A stretch of DNA of 28,504 nucleotides, from the NCBI GenBank assembly GCA_002313325.1, contig DCBE01000011.1:1-28504 (forward strand). The letters run 5' to 3'. This stretch comes from Flavobacteriaceae bacterium UBA1115. GTDB lineage: Bacteria > Bacteroidota > Bacteroidia > Flavobacteriales > Flavobacteriaceae. Under the pieces are notes generated by a model. The model had not been told where the DNA came from and ran no database searches. It saw nothing but the letters and a program-made list of their open reading frames with translations. Positions 8,885 through 17,824 of this stretch are shown here, in pieces; the first letter of the stretch is position 1; every line of letters begins with the position of its first letter. A program made the position numbers and the translations under genes.

Positions 8885-9761
8885 GCTAACAGTCAAATCT
8901 ACAGGAGTAGCGGTTATTACCCCTTTTTGTGCAGACGGTTCCGTTGACTATGACGCACTTGCCCGCATCATTCATTTTTTGATTGACAGTGGTATTGATT
9001 TTCTTGTGGCCTTGGGAACGACGGGCGAATCCGTTACGCTGACCAATGATGAAACCCAGGCTGTTTTTGCCACTTTTGTGCTTGAAAACAAACAACGTGT
9101 TCCGTTGATTATGGGTGTTGGCGGCAATTGTACCCGTTCGCTAGTTGAGCGCTTTCAAACGTTAGACACTACTGGATTTGATGCCATTCTTTCTGTAACG
9201 CCTTATTACAATCGTCCTAATCAAGAAGGACTGTATCAGCATTATATGGCCTTGGATGCCGTAACACCTTTACCTTTATTTATGTACAACGTGCCTGGAA
9301 GAACAGCTGTAAACATGACTGCCCAGACCATGGTGCGTATTGCCCATGACGCAAAACACATTGTTGGGGTTAAGGATGCAAGTGGCAACATGGAACAGGG
9401 TGCAGAAATCATAGCGCAAAGCCCAAAAGATTTCTTGGTTTTTTCAGGCGATGATGAAACCGCAATTCCACTAACCCTTCTGGGTGGGGACGGCGTTATT
9501 TCTGTAGTTGCCGGTGGCTTTCCAAAAGTGTTTAAACACGGGATGGATTTGGCTTTAGAAAAAAACGAAGCAGAGGCAACGCAAATCAACCAGCAATTCA
9601 AGCCTATTATAGATTTGTTATTTCAAGAAGGAAACCCTGCTGGAATCAAGGCTGTTTCTCAATTACTTGGACTTTGTGAGTCCAACTTGAGGCTTCCTTT
9701 GGTAAAGCCTACGGATGCACTTGTAGCTGCCTTGCAGCCTTATGTAAGCAAGATTAATTAA
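8877..9761 (+). CDS. dapA: 4-hydroxy-tetrahydrodipicolinate synthase DapA
   Basis: DapA condenses pyruvate with aspartate semialdehyde, the first committed step to diaminopimelate and lysine. The 294-aa TIM-barrel protein has GTTGES (47-52), MYNVPGRT (136-143) with Y137 and R142, and the Schiff-base lysine K166 in VGVKDASGN. Length and motifs are complete. Start and upstream gene overlap by 8 bases. Its stop overlaps the stop of the convergent PagL-like gene by 8 bases. With dapF at the left edge, this is the second diaminopimelate gene in the window. Confidence 0.96.
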   Translation: MHKLTVKSTGVAVITPFCADGSVDYDALARIIHFLIDSGIDFLVALGTTGESVTLTNDETQAVFATFVLENKQRVPLIMGVGGNCTRSLVERFQTLDTTGFDAILSVTPYYNRPNQEGLYQHYMALDAVTPLPLFMYNVPGRTAVNMTAQTMVRIAHDAKHIVGVKDASGNMEQGAEIIAQSPKDFLVFSGDDETAIPLTLLGGDGVISVVAGGFPKVFKHGMDLALEKNEAEATQINQQFKPIIDLLFQEGNPAGIKAVSQLLGLCESNLRLPLVKPTDALVAALQPYVSKIN

Positions 9762-10386
9762 ACACCAATCCCAACCTGAAACCAACGCTGTTGTGTCCAG
9801 AATTTGGAAACTTTACATTAGCATTGGACTCATGTCTTATTAGCAACGTGCTGCTTACCCAGAAATGTTCCTTGTATTTCACCTTCATGCCCAAGCCTAT
9901 ATTGTCGGAAAAGGCAAATCCAGCCGCCAAACGCTCTGTTAACTGTGAGGTCCACATAGGTCCAGTAGAACCGTATATGATTACAGCTATTTTGGGACTT
10001 ATAAACCAATTGAAGCTTACTCCCAAATGCGCTGCCAGTTGATGGATATTTTTTTCTGTCAACATTTTTTCTTGAAAATTGTCTTGAAAATCATCGAAGT
10101 ATGATGTTGTGGTAAACCACTTGTTGCGGAGTTGGTGTTTTGAAAAATAGTAGCCCAATTCACTTAGGACGTCTACTTTAAAACCGCCAAGTTGATATTG
10201 TTGTAACCTTAGGTGCCCCAAGATGTGGTGCTGTGTAAGTTTGTAGTCTTCACTGTTAAATGGAAAGGCTTGCTGTGTGGCATAGCCGAGGTGTATTCCC
10301 CAATCGGGCGGACTTTGTTCTTCTTGTCCTGCGACGATTTGAAAAGTGAATAGGCTAAGGAGTAACCGTAAATAAGATATGCGCAT
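9754..10386 (-). CDS. PagL-like lipid A deacylase / acyloxyacyl hydrolase family outer-membrane protein
   Basis: The 210-aa protein has an N-terminal signal peptide (about 1-20, ending VAGQ) and alternating strands typical of an 8-stranded outer-membrane barrel, ending in the aromatic terminus GLVFN. The C-terminal RHESNANVKFPNSGHNSVGFRLG (184-206) matches the PagL signature H.SNA....PN.G.NS, with H185 and S187 as the likely catalytic pair. PagL removes the 3-O acyl chain of lipid A. The position 12 after the serine, Glu in Pseudomonas PagL, is Asn here, so activity is uncertain. The gene is divergent from bamD across 39 bases. Confidence 0.75.
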   Translation of the reverse strand: MRISYLRLLLSLFTFQIVAGQEEQSPPDWGIHLGYATQQAFPFNSEDYKLTQHHILGHLRLQQYQLGGFKVDVLSELGYYFSKHQLRNKWFTTTSYFDDFQDNFQEKMLTEKNIHQLAAHLGVSFNWFISPKIAVIIYGSTGPMWTSQLTERLAAGFAFSDNIGLGMKVKYKEHFWVSSTLLIRHESNANVKFPNSGHNSVGFRLGLVFN

Positions 10387-10425
10387 GCGCTTTCTATGTA
10401 AAACGTTTTAATTAAATTAGCCACC

Positions 10426-11226
10426 ATGAAAATACCAAATTATTTAGTTATTGGCCTACTTTTTTTAGCAGTAGGTTGTAGTGATTATCAGAAAGCACTG
10501 AAATCCGAAGATCCTGGGGTAAAAAACAAACTTGCTCAATCGCTTTATGATGAAGGGAAATACCGTAAAGCCGCACAGCTTTACGAACAGTTAAAGGTAT
10601 CGTACAGAGGTAAAGCACAGGCAGAACGTATCATTTTCTTTTATGCAAATGCGCTGTTGGAAACTAAAAGCTATATTTTGGCGGCCTATGAATTTGAAAC
10701 TTTTGTAAAAGCTTATCCCAAAAGCCAGAAGGCTGATGAAGCATATTTTTTGATGGCTTATGCCTATTATTTGACCTCTCCAAACTTTAGTTTAGATCAA
10801 ACCGATACGTACGAGGCTTTGGATAAACTCCAAGAGTTTATCAACCGCTACCCTGAAAGTGAACGCATGGATCGAGCCAATGCCATGGTACAAGAATTGC
10901 GTATCAAGACAGAAAGAAAAGGATTTGAAACCTCCAAACAATACCATACCATACGCGATTACAAAGCCGCAATGAAAGCGTTAAACAATTTTATTGCAGA
11001 CAACCCTGGTACTTCATTCCGTGAAGGTGCCCTTTTTGTTCAGTTCTCTGCGGCGGCTACACTAGCCATTAATAGCGTTGCGTATAAGAAGGAAAATCGC
11101 CTTGAAGACGCTAAATCTAAATTTGAAAACTTCAAGCGCTTGTACCCAGAATCAACACACATGGAGGATGCTCAAAAACTCTTGAAAGATATTGAGCAAG
11201 AAATCCTTACTTTTGCATCCAATTAA
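10426..11226 (+). CDS. bamD: Outer membrane assembly lipoprotein BamD
   Basis: BamD is the essential lipoprotein partner of BamA in inserting outer-membrane proteins. The 266-aa protein starts with a lipoprotein signal (LAVGC, lipidated C18) and then has tandem TPR-like helical pairs: LYDEGKYRKAAQLYEQL (40-56), ILAAYEFETFVKAYPKS, LDKLQEFINRYPESERM and SKFENFKRLYPES. These pairs with Y-P-S turns are the YfiO/BamD pattern. It begins a plus-strand cluster: rpoZ follows after 9 bases. Confidence 0.93.
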   Translation: MKIPNYLVIGLLFLAVGCSDYQKALKSEDPGVKNKLAQSLYDEGKYRKAAQLYEQLKVSYRGKAQAERIIFFYANALLETKSYILAAYEFETFVKAYPKSQKADEAYFLMAYAYYLTSPNFSLDQTDTYEALDKLQEFINRYPESERMDRANAMVQELRIKTERKGFETSKQYHTIRDYKAAMKALNNFIADNPGTSFREGALFVQFSAAATLAINSVAYKKENRLEDAKSKFENFKRLYPESTHMEDAQKLLKDIEQEILTFASN

Positions 11227-11235
11227 ATTTTTCGC

Positions 11236-11565
11236 ATGGACCTAAAAAGCACAGAAGCCGCACTTAATACAAAAACATATGATCGCAACGAAATTGATGC
11301 GTCAACGGGCAATATCTATGAAAGTATTTCAATCATGGCAAGGCGTGCCGTGCAAATCAATGAGGACATCAAATCAGAGTTGTTCGAGAAATTGGAAGAA
11401 TTTGCTACACCAACTGAAAGTTTAGAGGAAATTTTCGAAAACAAAGAACAGATAGAAGTGTCTAAGTTTTATGAAAAGCTGCCAAAGCCACACGCTATCG
11501 CAATTGAGCAATGGCTACAAGAAAAGATTTACTACCGTCACACGGATGCTGACGCAAGCGAATAG
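11236..11565 (+). CDS. rpoZ: DNA-directed RNA polymerase omega subunit, Bacteroidota type
   Basis: Omega helps RNA polymerase assembly. The 109-aa protein has the omega-type segment TGNIYESISIMARRAVQINEDIK (25-47), matching the usual N.YE...I...RA.QI, followed by the Bacteroidota extension FENKEQIEVSKFYEKLPKP. It lies between bamD and coaBC, with gaps of 9 and 2 bases. In many bacteria omega genes neighbour coaBC, which supports the call. Confidence 0.88.
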   Translation: MDLKSTEAALNTKTYDRNEIDASTGNIYESISIMARRAVQINEDIKSELFEKLEEFATPTESLEEIFENKEQIEVSKFYEKLPKPHAIAIEQWLQEKIYYRHTDADASE

Positions 11566-11567
11566 TC

Positions 11568-12782
11568 ATGTCTATCTTGCACGACAAGCGAATTTTACTC
11601 GGAATATCGGGGAGTATTGCGGCCTACAAAACGCCTACCATCGCCCGATTGCTAGTCAAAGCAGGAGCCAGCGTTCAAGTTGTCATGACCGAAGCAGCAA
11701 AGGGATTTGTTACCTCCCTTACGCTGTCTACCCTTACAGATCGTGAAGTCCTTACTTCTTTCACACAAGAAGACAATGACAATGCCGTATGGAACAATCA
11801 TGTTTCTCTGGGTCTTTGGGCAAATGTAATGCTCGTTGCACCCGCCTCTGCCAACACCCTCGCTAAAATGGCAACTGCAGCAGCAGACAACTTGCTTTTG
11901 GCAACCTATCTATCTGCAAAATGCCCTGTCTTTTTTGCGCCAGCAATGGATTTGGACATGCACAATCATCCTGCCAATCAAGACAATATTAATCGCTTGG
12001 TTGCTAACGGCAACATATTAATTCCTGCAGCTTCTGGTCCCTTGGCTAGCGGGCTAGAGGGCGAAGGTCGAATGGAAGAGCCCGAGCAAATAGTCGCCAT
12101 ACTAGAAGATTATTTTAGATCTAAATCCCCGCTGTCTGGTAAAAAAATTGTCATTACTGCCGGTCCAACATACGAACCCATAGATCCTGTGCGTTTTATT
12201 GGTAATTATTCCTCAGGAAAAATGGGGTATGCCTTAGCCAATGCTGCCGCACAACAAGGTGCTGAAGTTACCTTAATCAGTGGACCCTCCGCTGGAAATA
12301 CCATACACCCCAATGTTTCAGCTGTAGCAGTTACCACGGCTGCTGAGATGCTAGCCGCCTGTATGGACGTGTATGCCAATACCGATGCACTTATTATGGC
12401 TGCTGCTGTTGCAGACTTTCAGCTAAAGCAACAAGCCCTCCAAAAAATTAAAAAGCAGTCAGGCATACCCTCCTTGTCTCTGGTACCAACACCTGATATA
12501 CTTTCAAAACTCGGGGAGGAGAAAAAGAATCAACTCTTAATAGGTTTTGCCCTAGAAACCCAAGATGCTTTGGCAAACGCACAGAAAAAACTAGCAAGCA
12601 AGAACCTTGATGCTATTGTTGTCAATTCACTCGCAGATGACGGCGCAGGTTTTGGCCACGACACCAATAAAATTTCTTTTTTACAAGCCAATAAAGAAGC
12701 CGTACATTATAACCTAAAATCCAAGCAAGAAGTTGCTTTGGACATGATGGATCAACTTAAAACAATGTTCGATGAGTCTTAA
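11568..12782 (+). CDS. coaBC: Bifunctional phosphopantothenoylcysteine decarboxylase / phosphopantothenate-cysteine ligase CoaBC
   Basis: CoaBC joins cysteine to 4'-phosphopantothenate and decarboxylates the product on the way to CoA. The 404-aa protein has the N-terminal flavin-dependent CoaC domain (1-185): GISGSIAAYK (12-21), the catalytic histidine H78 in NNHVSLG, and PASANT (92-97). The C-terminal CoaB domain starts near 192 with ITAGPTYEPIDPVRFI and NYSSGKMG. Two active-site positions differ from E. coli: PAMN reads PAMD (127), and the cysteine of the ACG...GRM clamp is absent (ASGLEGEGRM, 160-169). It overlaps the next gene by 11 bases. The second CoA gene, coaE, is in the same cluster. 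Confidence 0.95.
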   Translation: MSILHDKRILLGISGSIAAYKTPTIARLLVKAGASVQVVMTEAAKGFVTSLTLSTLTDREVLTSFTQEDNDNAVWNNHVSLGLWANVMLVAPASANTLAKMATAAADNLLLATYLSAKCPVFFAPAMDLDMHNHPANQDNINRLVANGNILIPAASGPLASGLEGEGRMEEPEQIVAILEDYFRSKSPLSGKKIVITAGPTYEPIDPVRFIGNYSSGKMGYALANAAAQQGAEVTLISGPSAGNTIHPNVSAVAVTTAAEMLAACMDVYANTDALIMAAAVADFQLKQQALQKIKKQSGIPSLSLVPTPDILSKLGEEKKNQLLIGFALETQDALANAQKKLASKNLDAIVVNSLADDGAGFGHDTNKISFLQANKEAVHYNLKSKQEVALDMMDQLKTMFDES

Positions 12783-13659
12783 AGCCTTATTTTATGTTTT
12801 TATTTTCAGTACACTTTCGTGGGGGCAGGCTGTGCGTGTAACCCTTAACGTTAACAGCGATTTGGTTGATCAAACCAACATCAATCCAGTCAAAACACTA
12901 AAGAAGGCAGCCCAAGATTTTCTAAACAATACCAAATGGACGTCTAGTCGCGAGTCGAATGCCGCTGAAATTGACATTGAAATGTTACTTACCATTTCTA
13001 GTTTCAATAACAATTCATTTGCTGCAAGCTTACAAGTACAATCAGGACGCATGGTCTACAATACCAACTATAACTCGCCGCTGGTTAATTTTTTTGATGA
13101 ATCTTTTGGTTTTACCTATCAAGAGTTTCAACCGTTCTACTTTGACGTGAATCGCTATAACAACAATCTTATTTCGGTACTGTCGTATTACATAAATTTG
13201 GTCATTGGTATGGAGATGGATAGCTTTTCTCCTTTAGGCGGTACATCCTATTTTGAGCGGGCACGCACCATTGCCAACGCAGCACTGGCGAGTAACGCAC
13301 AAGGCTGGCAAGCCAATCAGGCTCAGAACGGTCGATATGATATTATTGGCGCACTATCTTCAACCGCTTTTAACGACTTTAGATACCTTGTTTACAATTA
13401 CCACAGGAAGGGTTTGGATACCATGACAGATACGCCCAAAGAAGCTAAGGAAGCCATTGCTGCGCAGTTGATTACCCTTGAGAATCTTATGCTTCGACAG
13501 CCAAATGCCTATTTGATTCAAGCCTTCTTTGATGCCAAAGCCGAAGAGATAAGTCAGCTATTTAGCGATGGCCCAGGCGTTGAAACCAAAGCACTGCTTC
13601 GTTTTTTAAATCGATTTGTACCCAGCATGTCTGGTTACTGGAGCAGCATCACGAGTTAA
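12772..13659 (+). CDS. DUF4835 family secreted protein
   Basis: The 295-aa protein has a signal peptide (about 1-18, ending SWGQ). I recognise the Bacteroidota DUF4835 pattern: a VN.D.V.QTN...F.TL..A..DF.N.TKW start (27-56), then F..N.FAASLQVQSGRMVYNT (79-99), a NFFDESF.F.Y.EFQP.YFD stretch and the central VIGMEMDSFSPLGGTSYFERA motif. It should be periplasmic or surface-exposed. No molecular function is known to me. It overlaps coaBC by 11 bases and precedes recN by 61 bases. Confidence 0.85.
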   Translation: MSLKALFYVFIFSTLSWGQAVRVTLNVNSDLVDQTNINPVKTLKKAAQDFLNNTKWTSSRESNAAEIDIEMLLTISSFNNNSFAASLQVQSGRMVYNTNYNSPLVNFFDESFGFTYQEFQPFYFDVNRYNNNLISVLSYYINLVIGMEMDSFSPLGGTSYFERARTIANAALASNAQGWQANQAQNGRYDIIGALSSTAFNDFRYLVYNYHRKGLDTMTDTPKEAKEAIAAQLITLENLMLRQPNAYLIQAFFDAKAEEISQLFSDGPGVETKALLRFLNRFVPSMSGYWSSITS

Positions 13660-13691
13660 TAACTTCATGTCTTTAAATGACATAAACGCAT

Positions 13692-13699
13692 TATATTTG
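13692..13699 (+). promoter_or_regulatory. Candidate recN promoter -7 box
   Basis: TATATTTG is an exact TAnnTTTG match 21 bases before the recN GTG. It lies in the only sizeable gap of the bamD-coaE cluster, so recN may have its own promoter. Two inverted repeats surround it: ATGTC/GACAT at 13667-13671 and 13679-13683, and ACTTCA/TGAAGT at 13662-13667 and 13698-13703. Confidence 0.4.
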
Positions 13700-13720
13700 A
13701 AGTAACGACAATATAAAACT

Positions 13721-15376
13721 GTGCTACTTTCTTTGTCCATAAAAAATTTTTCACTCATAGAAGACCTAGAGGTTTCTTTTGACAGTGGTTTGTCTATTCT
13801 GACAGGGGAAACAGGCTCTGGAAAATCCATTTTATTACAAGCCTTATCACTCATACTTGGGCAACGAGCCGATTTGTCTACCATACGTGCGAATGCGTCA
13901 AAATGTATTGTGGAAGCCGCTTTTGACATGGATAGGCACAAGTTAAAAACCATTTTTGACCAACTTGATTTGGACGAGGAAAGGCACACCCTCATTCGGC
14001 GCGAGTTGAGTGCAACTGGGAAGTCACGTGCTTTTATCAATGACACCCCCGTTACTTTGGATGCCCTTAGAACCGTGGGGAACGCTTTGGTAGATATTCA
14101 TACCCAACGACAAACTATACAACTTAGCGATCCAGCGTTTTACCTTAATCTTATTGATGCCTATGGGGATAATGCGAAGTCGCTTGCTGCATACAAAGCG
14201 GCATTTAAGCATTGGCATATTTCCACTACAGAGCTCGAAAGTTTAAGAGTACGTCAAAGTCAGTCCGATGAAGCCTTAGACTACCACAAGTTTTTACTCA
14301 ACGAACTGGAACAGCTTAGTCTATCACCCGACATGATAGCCATTTTGGAAGAAGAGGTAAAGGTGCTTAAAAATGCGACGGGTCTTAGGTCTGCTCTTGC
14401 AGAAGTGGTTTCAATAAGCACCCAAGAGGGTCTAGGTGTTCAAGACCAAATGATTAGCATTTCCCAGTTATTGGATAAAATAGCAAACCTTGGCGCTGTA
14501 TACCAATCGCTTTATGATCGCATATCAAGTGTGCGGATTGAACTTTCCGATATTATTTCAGAAACGCAACATTTGTGCGATTCGGTGCAAGACGACCAAG
14601 CTCGTTTACAAGAATTAGAGGAGTTGTTAAGTACGCTTCATCATCTGTGTCAAAAACACCACGTTTCAAACGCAGCGGGGCTTATTGAAAAACGTACGCA
14701 TTTACAGCAGCTATGCGAAGGTGCCGAAGCTTTGGATGAACAGATAGAAACCAGATCTAAACAAGTAGCACTTGCTAAAACTGCTTTGGACGTTGCAGCA
14801 AAAACGTTGAGCAGTCAACGGCAACAAGCGTGTAATCCCCTCGCCGAGGCACTTGCCAAACGCTCACGTGATTTGGGTATGGAGCATGTACAATTTTCTA
14901 CAGTGCTTAATCCCTTAGATGCCCCCACGGCCAATGGCGTTGAGGAGGCAGCACTGATGTTCTCAGCCAACAAAGGCATTGACTTTGCTCCATTGAACAA
15001 GGTTGCCTCTGGTGGTGAACTTTCTCGCATCATGCTTGTTATTAAATCCATTGTGGCGGAAAAATCGCAACTACCTACCTTGATTTTAGATGAGATTGAC
15101 ACAGGCGTGTCTGGCGAAATGGCAAAAGCCATGGGCAGGCGTATGCATGAAATGAGTCGCCATATGCAGGTGATTTCCATCACGCACTTGCCGCAAATAG
15201 CAGCTTTGGCTGATGCACATTACAAAGTTTACAAAGCCGTTGTAGGGGCGTCTACACAAACATTTCTAACCCCACTTAATGAAGAGCAAAGAATTGAAGA
15301 ACTTGCTGAAATGCTGAGTGGAAAAAACGTAAAGGCGTCTGCCCTTGTGCATGCACGTGAGTTGCGAAACGTATAA
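13721..15376 (+). CDS. recN: DNA repair protein RecN
   Basis: RecN is an SMC-like ATPase acting in double-strand break repair. The 551-aa protein has Walker A GETGSGKS (29-36) after ILT, two central coiled-coil arms (about 150-380, rich in E, L and Q), the ABC signature ASGGELSRIML near 429 and Walker B LILDEIDTGVSG near 453-464, followed by a conserved ITHLPQIAA. The gene starts with GTG at 13721. There is no ATG that keeps the first beta strand LLSLSIKNFSLI. fabI follows after 14 bases. Confidence 0.96.
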   Translation: MLLSLSIKNFSLIEDLEVSFDSGLSILTGETGSGKSILLQALSLILGQRADLSTIRANASKCIVEAAFDMDRHKLKTIFDQLDLDEERHTLIRRELSATGKSRAFINDTPVTLDALRTVGNALVDIHTQRQTIQLSDPAFYLNLIDAYGDNAKSLAAYKAAFKHWHISTTELESLRVRQSQSDEALDYHKFLLNELEQLSLSPDMIAILEEEVKVLKNATGLRSALAEVVSISTQEGLGVQDQMISISQLLDKIANLGAVYQSLYDRISSVRIELSDIISETQHLCDSVQDDQARLQELEELLSTLHHLCQKHHVSNAAGLIEKRTHLQQLCEGAEALDEQIETRSKQVALAKTALDVAAKTLSSQRQQACNPLAEALAKRSRDLGMEHVQFSTVLNPLDAPTANGVEEAALMFSANKGIDFAPLNKVASGGELSRIMLVIKSIVAEKSQLPTLILDEIDTGVSGEMAKAMGRRMHEMSRHMQVISITHLPQIAALADAHYKVYKAVVGASTQTFLTPLNEEQRIEELAEMLSGKNVKASALVHARELRNV

Positions 15377-15390
15377 TTTAAATTATAACT

Positions 15391-16206
15391 ATGAGTTACG
15401 GATTACTTAAAGGAAAACGAGGTATTATTTTTGGCGCACTGGACGAAAATTCCATTGCTTGGAAAACAGCAGAGCGTGTGCACGATGAAGGTGCGCGCTT
15501 TGTGTTGACAAATGCACCAATAGCCATGCGCATGGGAACCATCAACCAACTGGCTGAAAAAACAGGCTCGACCATTATCCCTGCCGATGCAACTTCCCTG
15601 GAAGATTTAGAACGTTTGGTGACCGAGTCTGTCAAAGTACTCGAGGGCAAAATAGATTTTGTATTGCACTCCATTGGCATGTCTGTCAACGTACGTAAAG
15701 GACGTTCCTATACCGATCAAAAATACGATTGGACCGCAAAAGGCTGGGATGTTTCTGCCGGTTCCTTTCACAAGGTAATGCAAGTGCTTTACAAGCAAGA
15801 TGCCATGAGCGAATGGGGAAGCATTGTAGCTCTTTCCTATATGGCTGCACAGCGTGTTTTTCCAGATTATAATGATATGGCAGATAACAAGGCTTTTTTG
15901 GAGTCTATTGCACGTAGCTTTGGATACTTCTTTGGTAGAGATAAAAAAGTTCGTGTCAATACAATCTCACAGTCGCCCACACCCACAACAGCAGGCAAAG
16001 GTGTCAAAGGATTTGATGGTTTTATTTCATACGCAGAAAAAATGTCTCCATTGGGGAATGCCTCTGCACTCGACTGCGCCAACTATACGGTTACCCTGTT
16101 TTCGGATTTAACCCGAAAAGTAACCCTCCAAAACTTGTTTCACGACGGCGGTTTTTCCAATATGGGCGTCAGCGATGCCGTTATGCAAGTATTCGATAAC
16201 GAATAA
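15391..16206 (+). CDS. fabI: Enoyl-[acyl-carrier-protein] reductase FabI
   Basis: FabI reduces the enoyl-ACP double bond at the end of each fatty-acid elongation cycle using NAD(P)H. The 271-aa SDR protein has the nucleotide motif GIIFGALDENSIAW (11-24), LHSIG (92-96) and the FabI-type catalytic set Y150, Y160 and K167 (Y-x6-K, with a second Tyr ten residues earlier, as in E. coli FabI). The loop after the lysine is the Bacteroidota form (ISQSPTPTTAGKGVKGF). It is 8 bases upstream of the YbbR-like gene. Confidence 0.95.
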   Translation: MSYGLLKGKRGIIFGALDENSIAWKTAERVHDEGARFVLTNAPIAMRMGTINQLAEKTGSTIIPADATSLEDLERLVTESVKVLEGKIDFVLHSIGMSVNVRKGRSYTDQKYDWTAKGWDVSAGSFHKVMQVLYKQDAMSEWGSIVALSYMAAQRVFPDYNDMADNKAFLESIARSFGYFFGRDKKVRVNTISQSPTPTTAGKGVKGFDGFISYAEKMSPLGNASALDCANYTVTLFSDLTRKVTLQNLFHDGGFSNMGVSDAVMQVFDNE

Positions 16207-16214
16207 AATCAGCT

Positions 16215-17159
16215 ATGGCCAAGCAACAGAAAAGCTATAAGGTGCGATTTTTAGGGTCAAAGCAGGGGCTTTTGTTTCTGCTTTTTGCAGCACTTATATG
16301 GGTAATTAGCGCCTTGTCCGAAAAATATACCGCAGTTGTTAATGTTCACGTTGAAATAGAAAACGATGCAAAGGCTGTTATTTTATTAGAAAAACAGTTG
16401 CATGCAGATGCGAGTATGTCCGCTTCTGGTTTTTCTATTTTATACAGACGGCTGTTCCCGCCCAAGTTGGTGCTTTTTACGGCTAAATTACCAGCACTAG
16501 ATTTAAACAAGCCCTTGTTAAGCACCCAGTATTTAGCCAACAGCTACTGGCAACAATTTCCTAGCCGAAATGATCTTAATGGCTTTGTCGATAACACCAT
16601 ATTATTGCCACTGACTGCTGCTGTTGTAAAATCCTTTACACCTGCGTTGGCAGCGCCCCCTGCTTTGGCAGAGGGGTATCAATTGACGTCTCCCATACAA
16701 TTCAACACGGATCAAGTGACTGCAAGCGGAGGTAATGAGAAACTAAAGCGCTTAGATACTGCTATTTTTAAGCTCTTAAGCGATGCTGTTATCAAAGAAG
16801 ACTTCGTGCTCAAGGCAGCCCTTTTGGATTCTATTGCAGCTTTGGCTAAATGGAATACTACTGAAATAGAGGTGCGAGGAACTGTTGATCGCTATTCAGA
16901 CGTCTCTTTTATGCTGCCAATAACCATTACCAATGCGCCAAATACAATGGATATTGAATTGACGTCAACGTCAGTTGCATTGAAATTTGCGGCACCACTC
17001 TCCAGTTTAAAAACCATCAATGCGCAAGATTTTCGTGCAGAAGTGGTATACGAACAAACAACCACTGGACAATTTCCTGTTATTATCTATGGATTACCTG
17101 ACAATGCCAAACAAATTGTCATAACACCACCAAGGGTTTCTTATCTCATATCCGAATGA
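16215..17159 (+). CDS. YbbR-like (CdaR-type) membrane-anchored protein
   Basis: The 314-aa protein has one N-terminal membrane segment (about 18-35, LLFLLFAALIWVISALS) followed by an extracytoplasmic all-beta region. FAALIWVISALSEKYT is the usual start of YbbR-domain proteins, and the repeats later (TEIEVRGTVDRYSDVSFMLPI) resemble YbbR modules. In Firmicutes CdaR regulates a diadenylate cyclase, but no cyclase gene is here. The role in this lineage is unknown to me. The stop overlaps the coaE ATG as ATGA. Confidence 0.72.
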   Translation: MAKQQKSYKVRFLGSKQGLLFLLFAALIWVISALSEKYTAVVNVHVEIENDAKAVILLEKQLHADASMSASGFSILYRRLFPPKLVLFTAKLPALDLNKPLLSTQYLANSYWQQFPSRNDLNGFVDNTILLPLTAAVVKSFTPALAAPPALAEGYQLTSPIQFNTDQVTASGGNEKLKRLDTAIFKLLSDAVIKEDFVLKAALLDSIAALAKWNTTEIEVRGTVDRYSDVSFMLPITITNAPNTMDIELTSTSVALKFAAPLSSLKTINAQDFRAEVVYEQTTTGQFPVIIYGLPDNAKQIVITPPRVSYLISE

Positions 17160-17737
17160 AACATTACGCACTTACGGGTGGTATTGGCAGTGGGAAATCA
17201 ACTGTGCTTGCACTTTTCGACGAACTTGGTGTGCCCACCTTTTCAGCAGATGATTCTGCCAAAATGGTAATGGAGCAGGATGAAGACATTAAAGCTAACA
17301 TCACAGCTTTATTTGGCATAGCCTCATATGCCAAAGGCAAGTTGAACCGGCCATTTATTGCTGAGCAAGTTTTTGGCAATAATGATAAATTACAAAAACT
17401 CAATGCCTTGGTACACCCTGCGGCTCGAGCAGCTTACGCAAACTGGCAACTGGAGCAATATGCCCCCTATACCATTTATGAATTTCCTCTGGTATTTGAA
17501 TTGGGGGAACAAGACAGGTTTGACGGAGTTATTTTAGTTGTTAGTTCCGAGGCCTCACGCATACAACGGGTGAAAACTAGAGACGATGTAACGGAAGAAG
17601 CTATACGTAAGCGGATGATGCATCAATGGACGGATGAACAAAAGCAACCCTTGGCCGATATGCTTATTCATAACGCTACCATTGGCAAAACTGCCGATCA
17701 GGTGCGTAAGCTTCACCAGCAATTGATGCGCGCTTGA
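17156..17737 (+). CDS. coaE: Dephospho-CoA kinase CoaE
   Basis: CoaE phosphorylates dephospho-CoA, the last step of CoA synthesis. The 193-aa protein has a P-loop GGIGSGKST (8-16), the ADDSAK motif (31-36) and VHPAARA, FPLVFE and R-rich lid elements (RIQRVKTRDDVTEEAIRKRM) of the family. It is the last gene of the bamD-coaE cluster, and 87 bases of mostly AT-rich sequence separate it from the sensor kinase gene. Confidence 0.95.
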   Translation: MKHYALTGGIGSGKSTVLALFDELGVPTFSADDSAKMVMEQDEDIKANITALFGIASYAKGKLNRPFIAEQVFGNNDKLQKLNALVHPAARAAYANWQLEQYAPYTIYEFPLVFELGEQDRFDGVILVVSSEASRIQRVKTRDDVTEEAIRKRMMHQWTDEQKQPLADMLIHNATIGKTADQVRKLHQQLMRA

Positions 17738-17824
17738 ACGTTTTCGTAAAGGTTGTGTATTTTTACATTTTAAATAACAGCTATACCTAGTGCATAAAAT
17801 TAAACTCTCTTATATTTCATTCGA

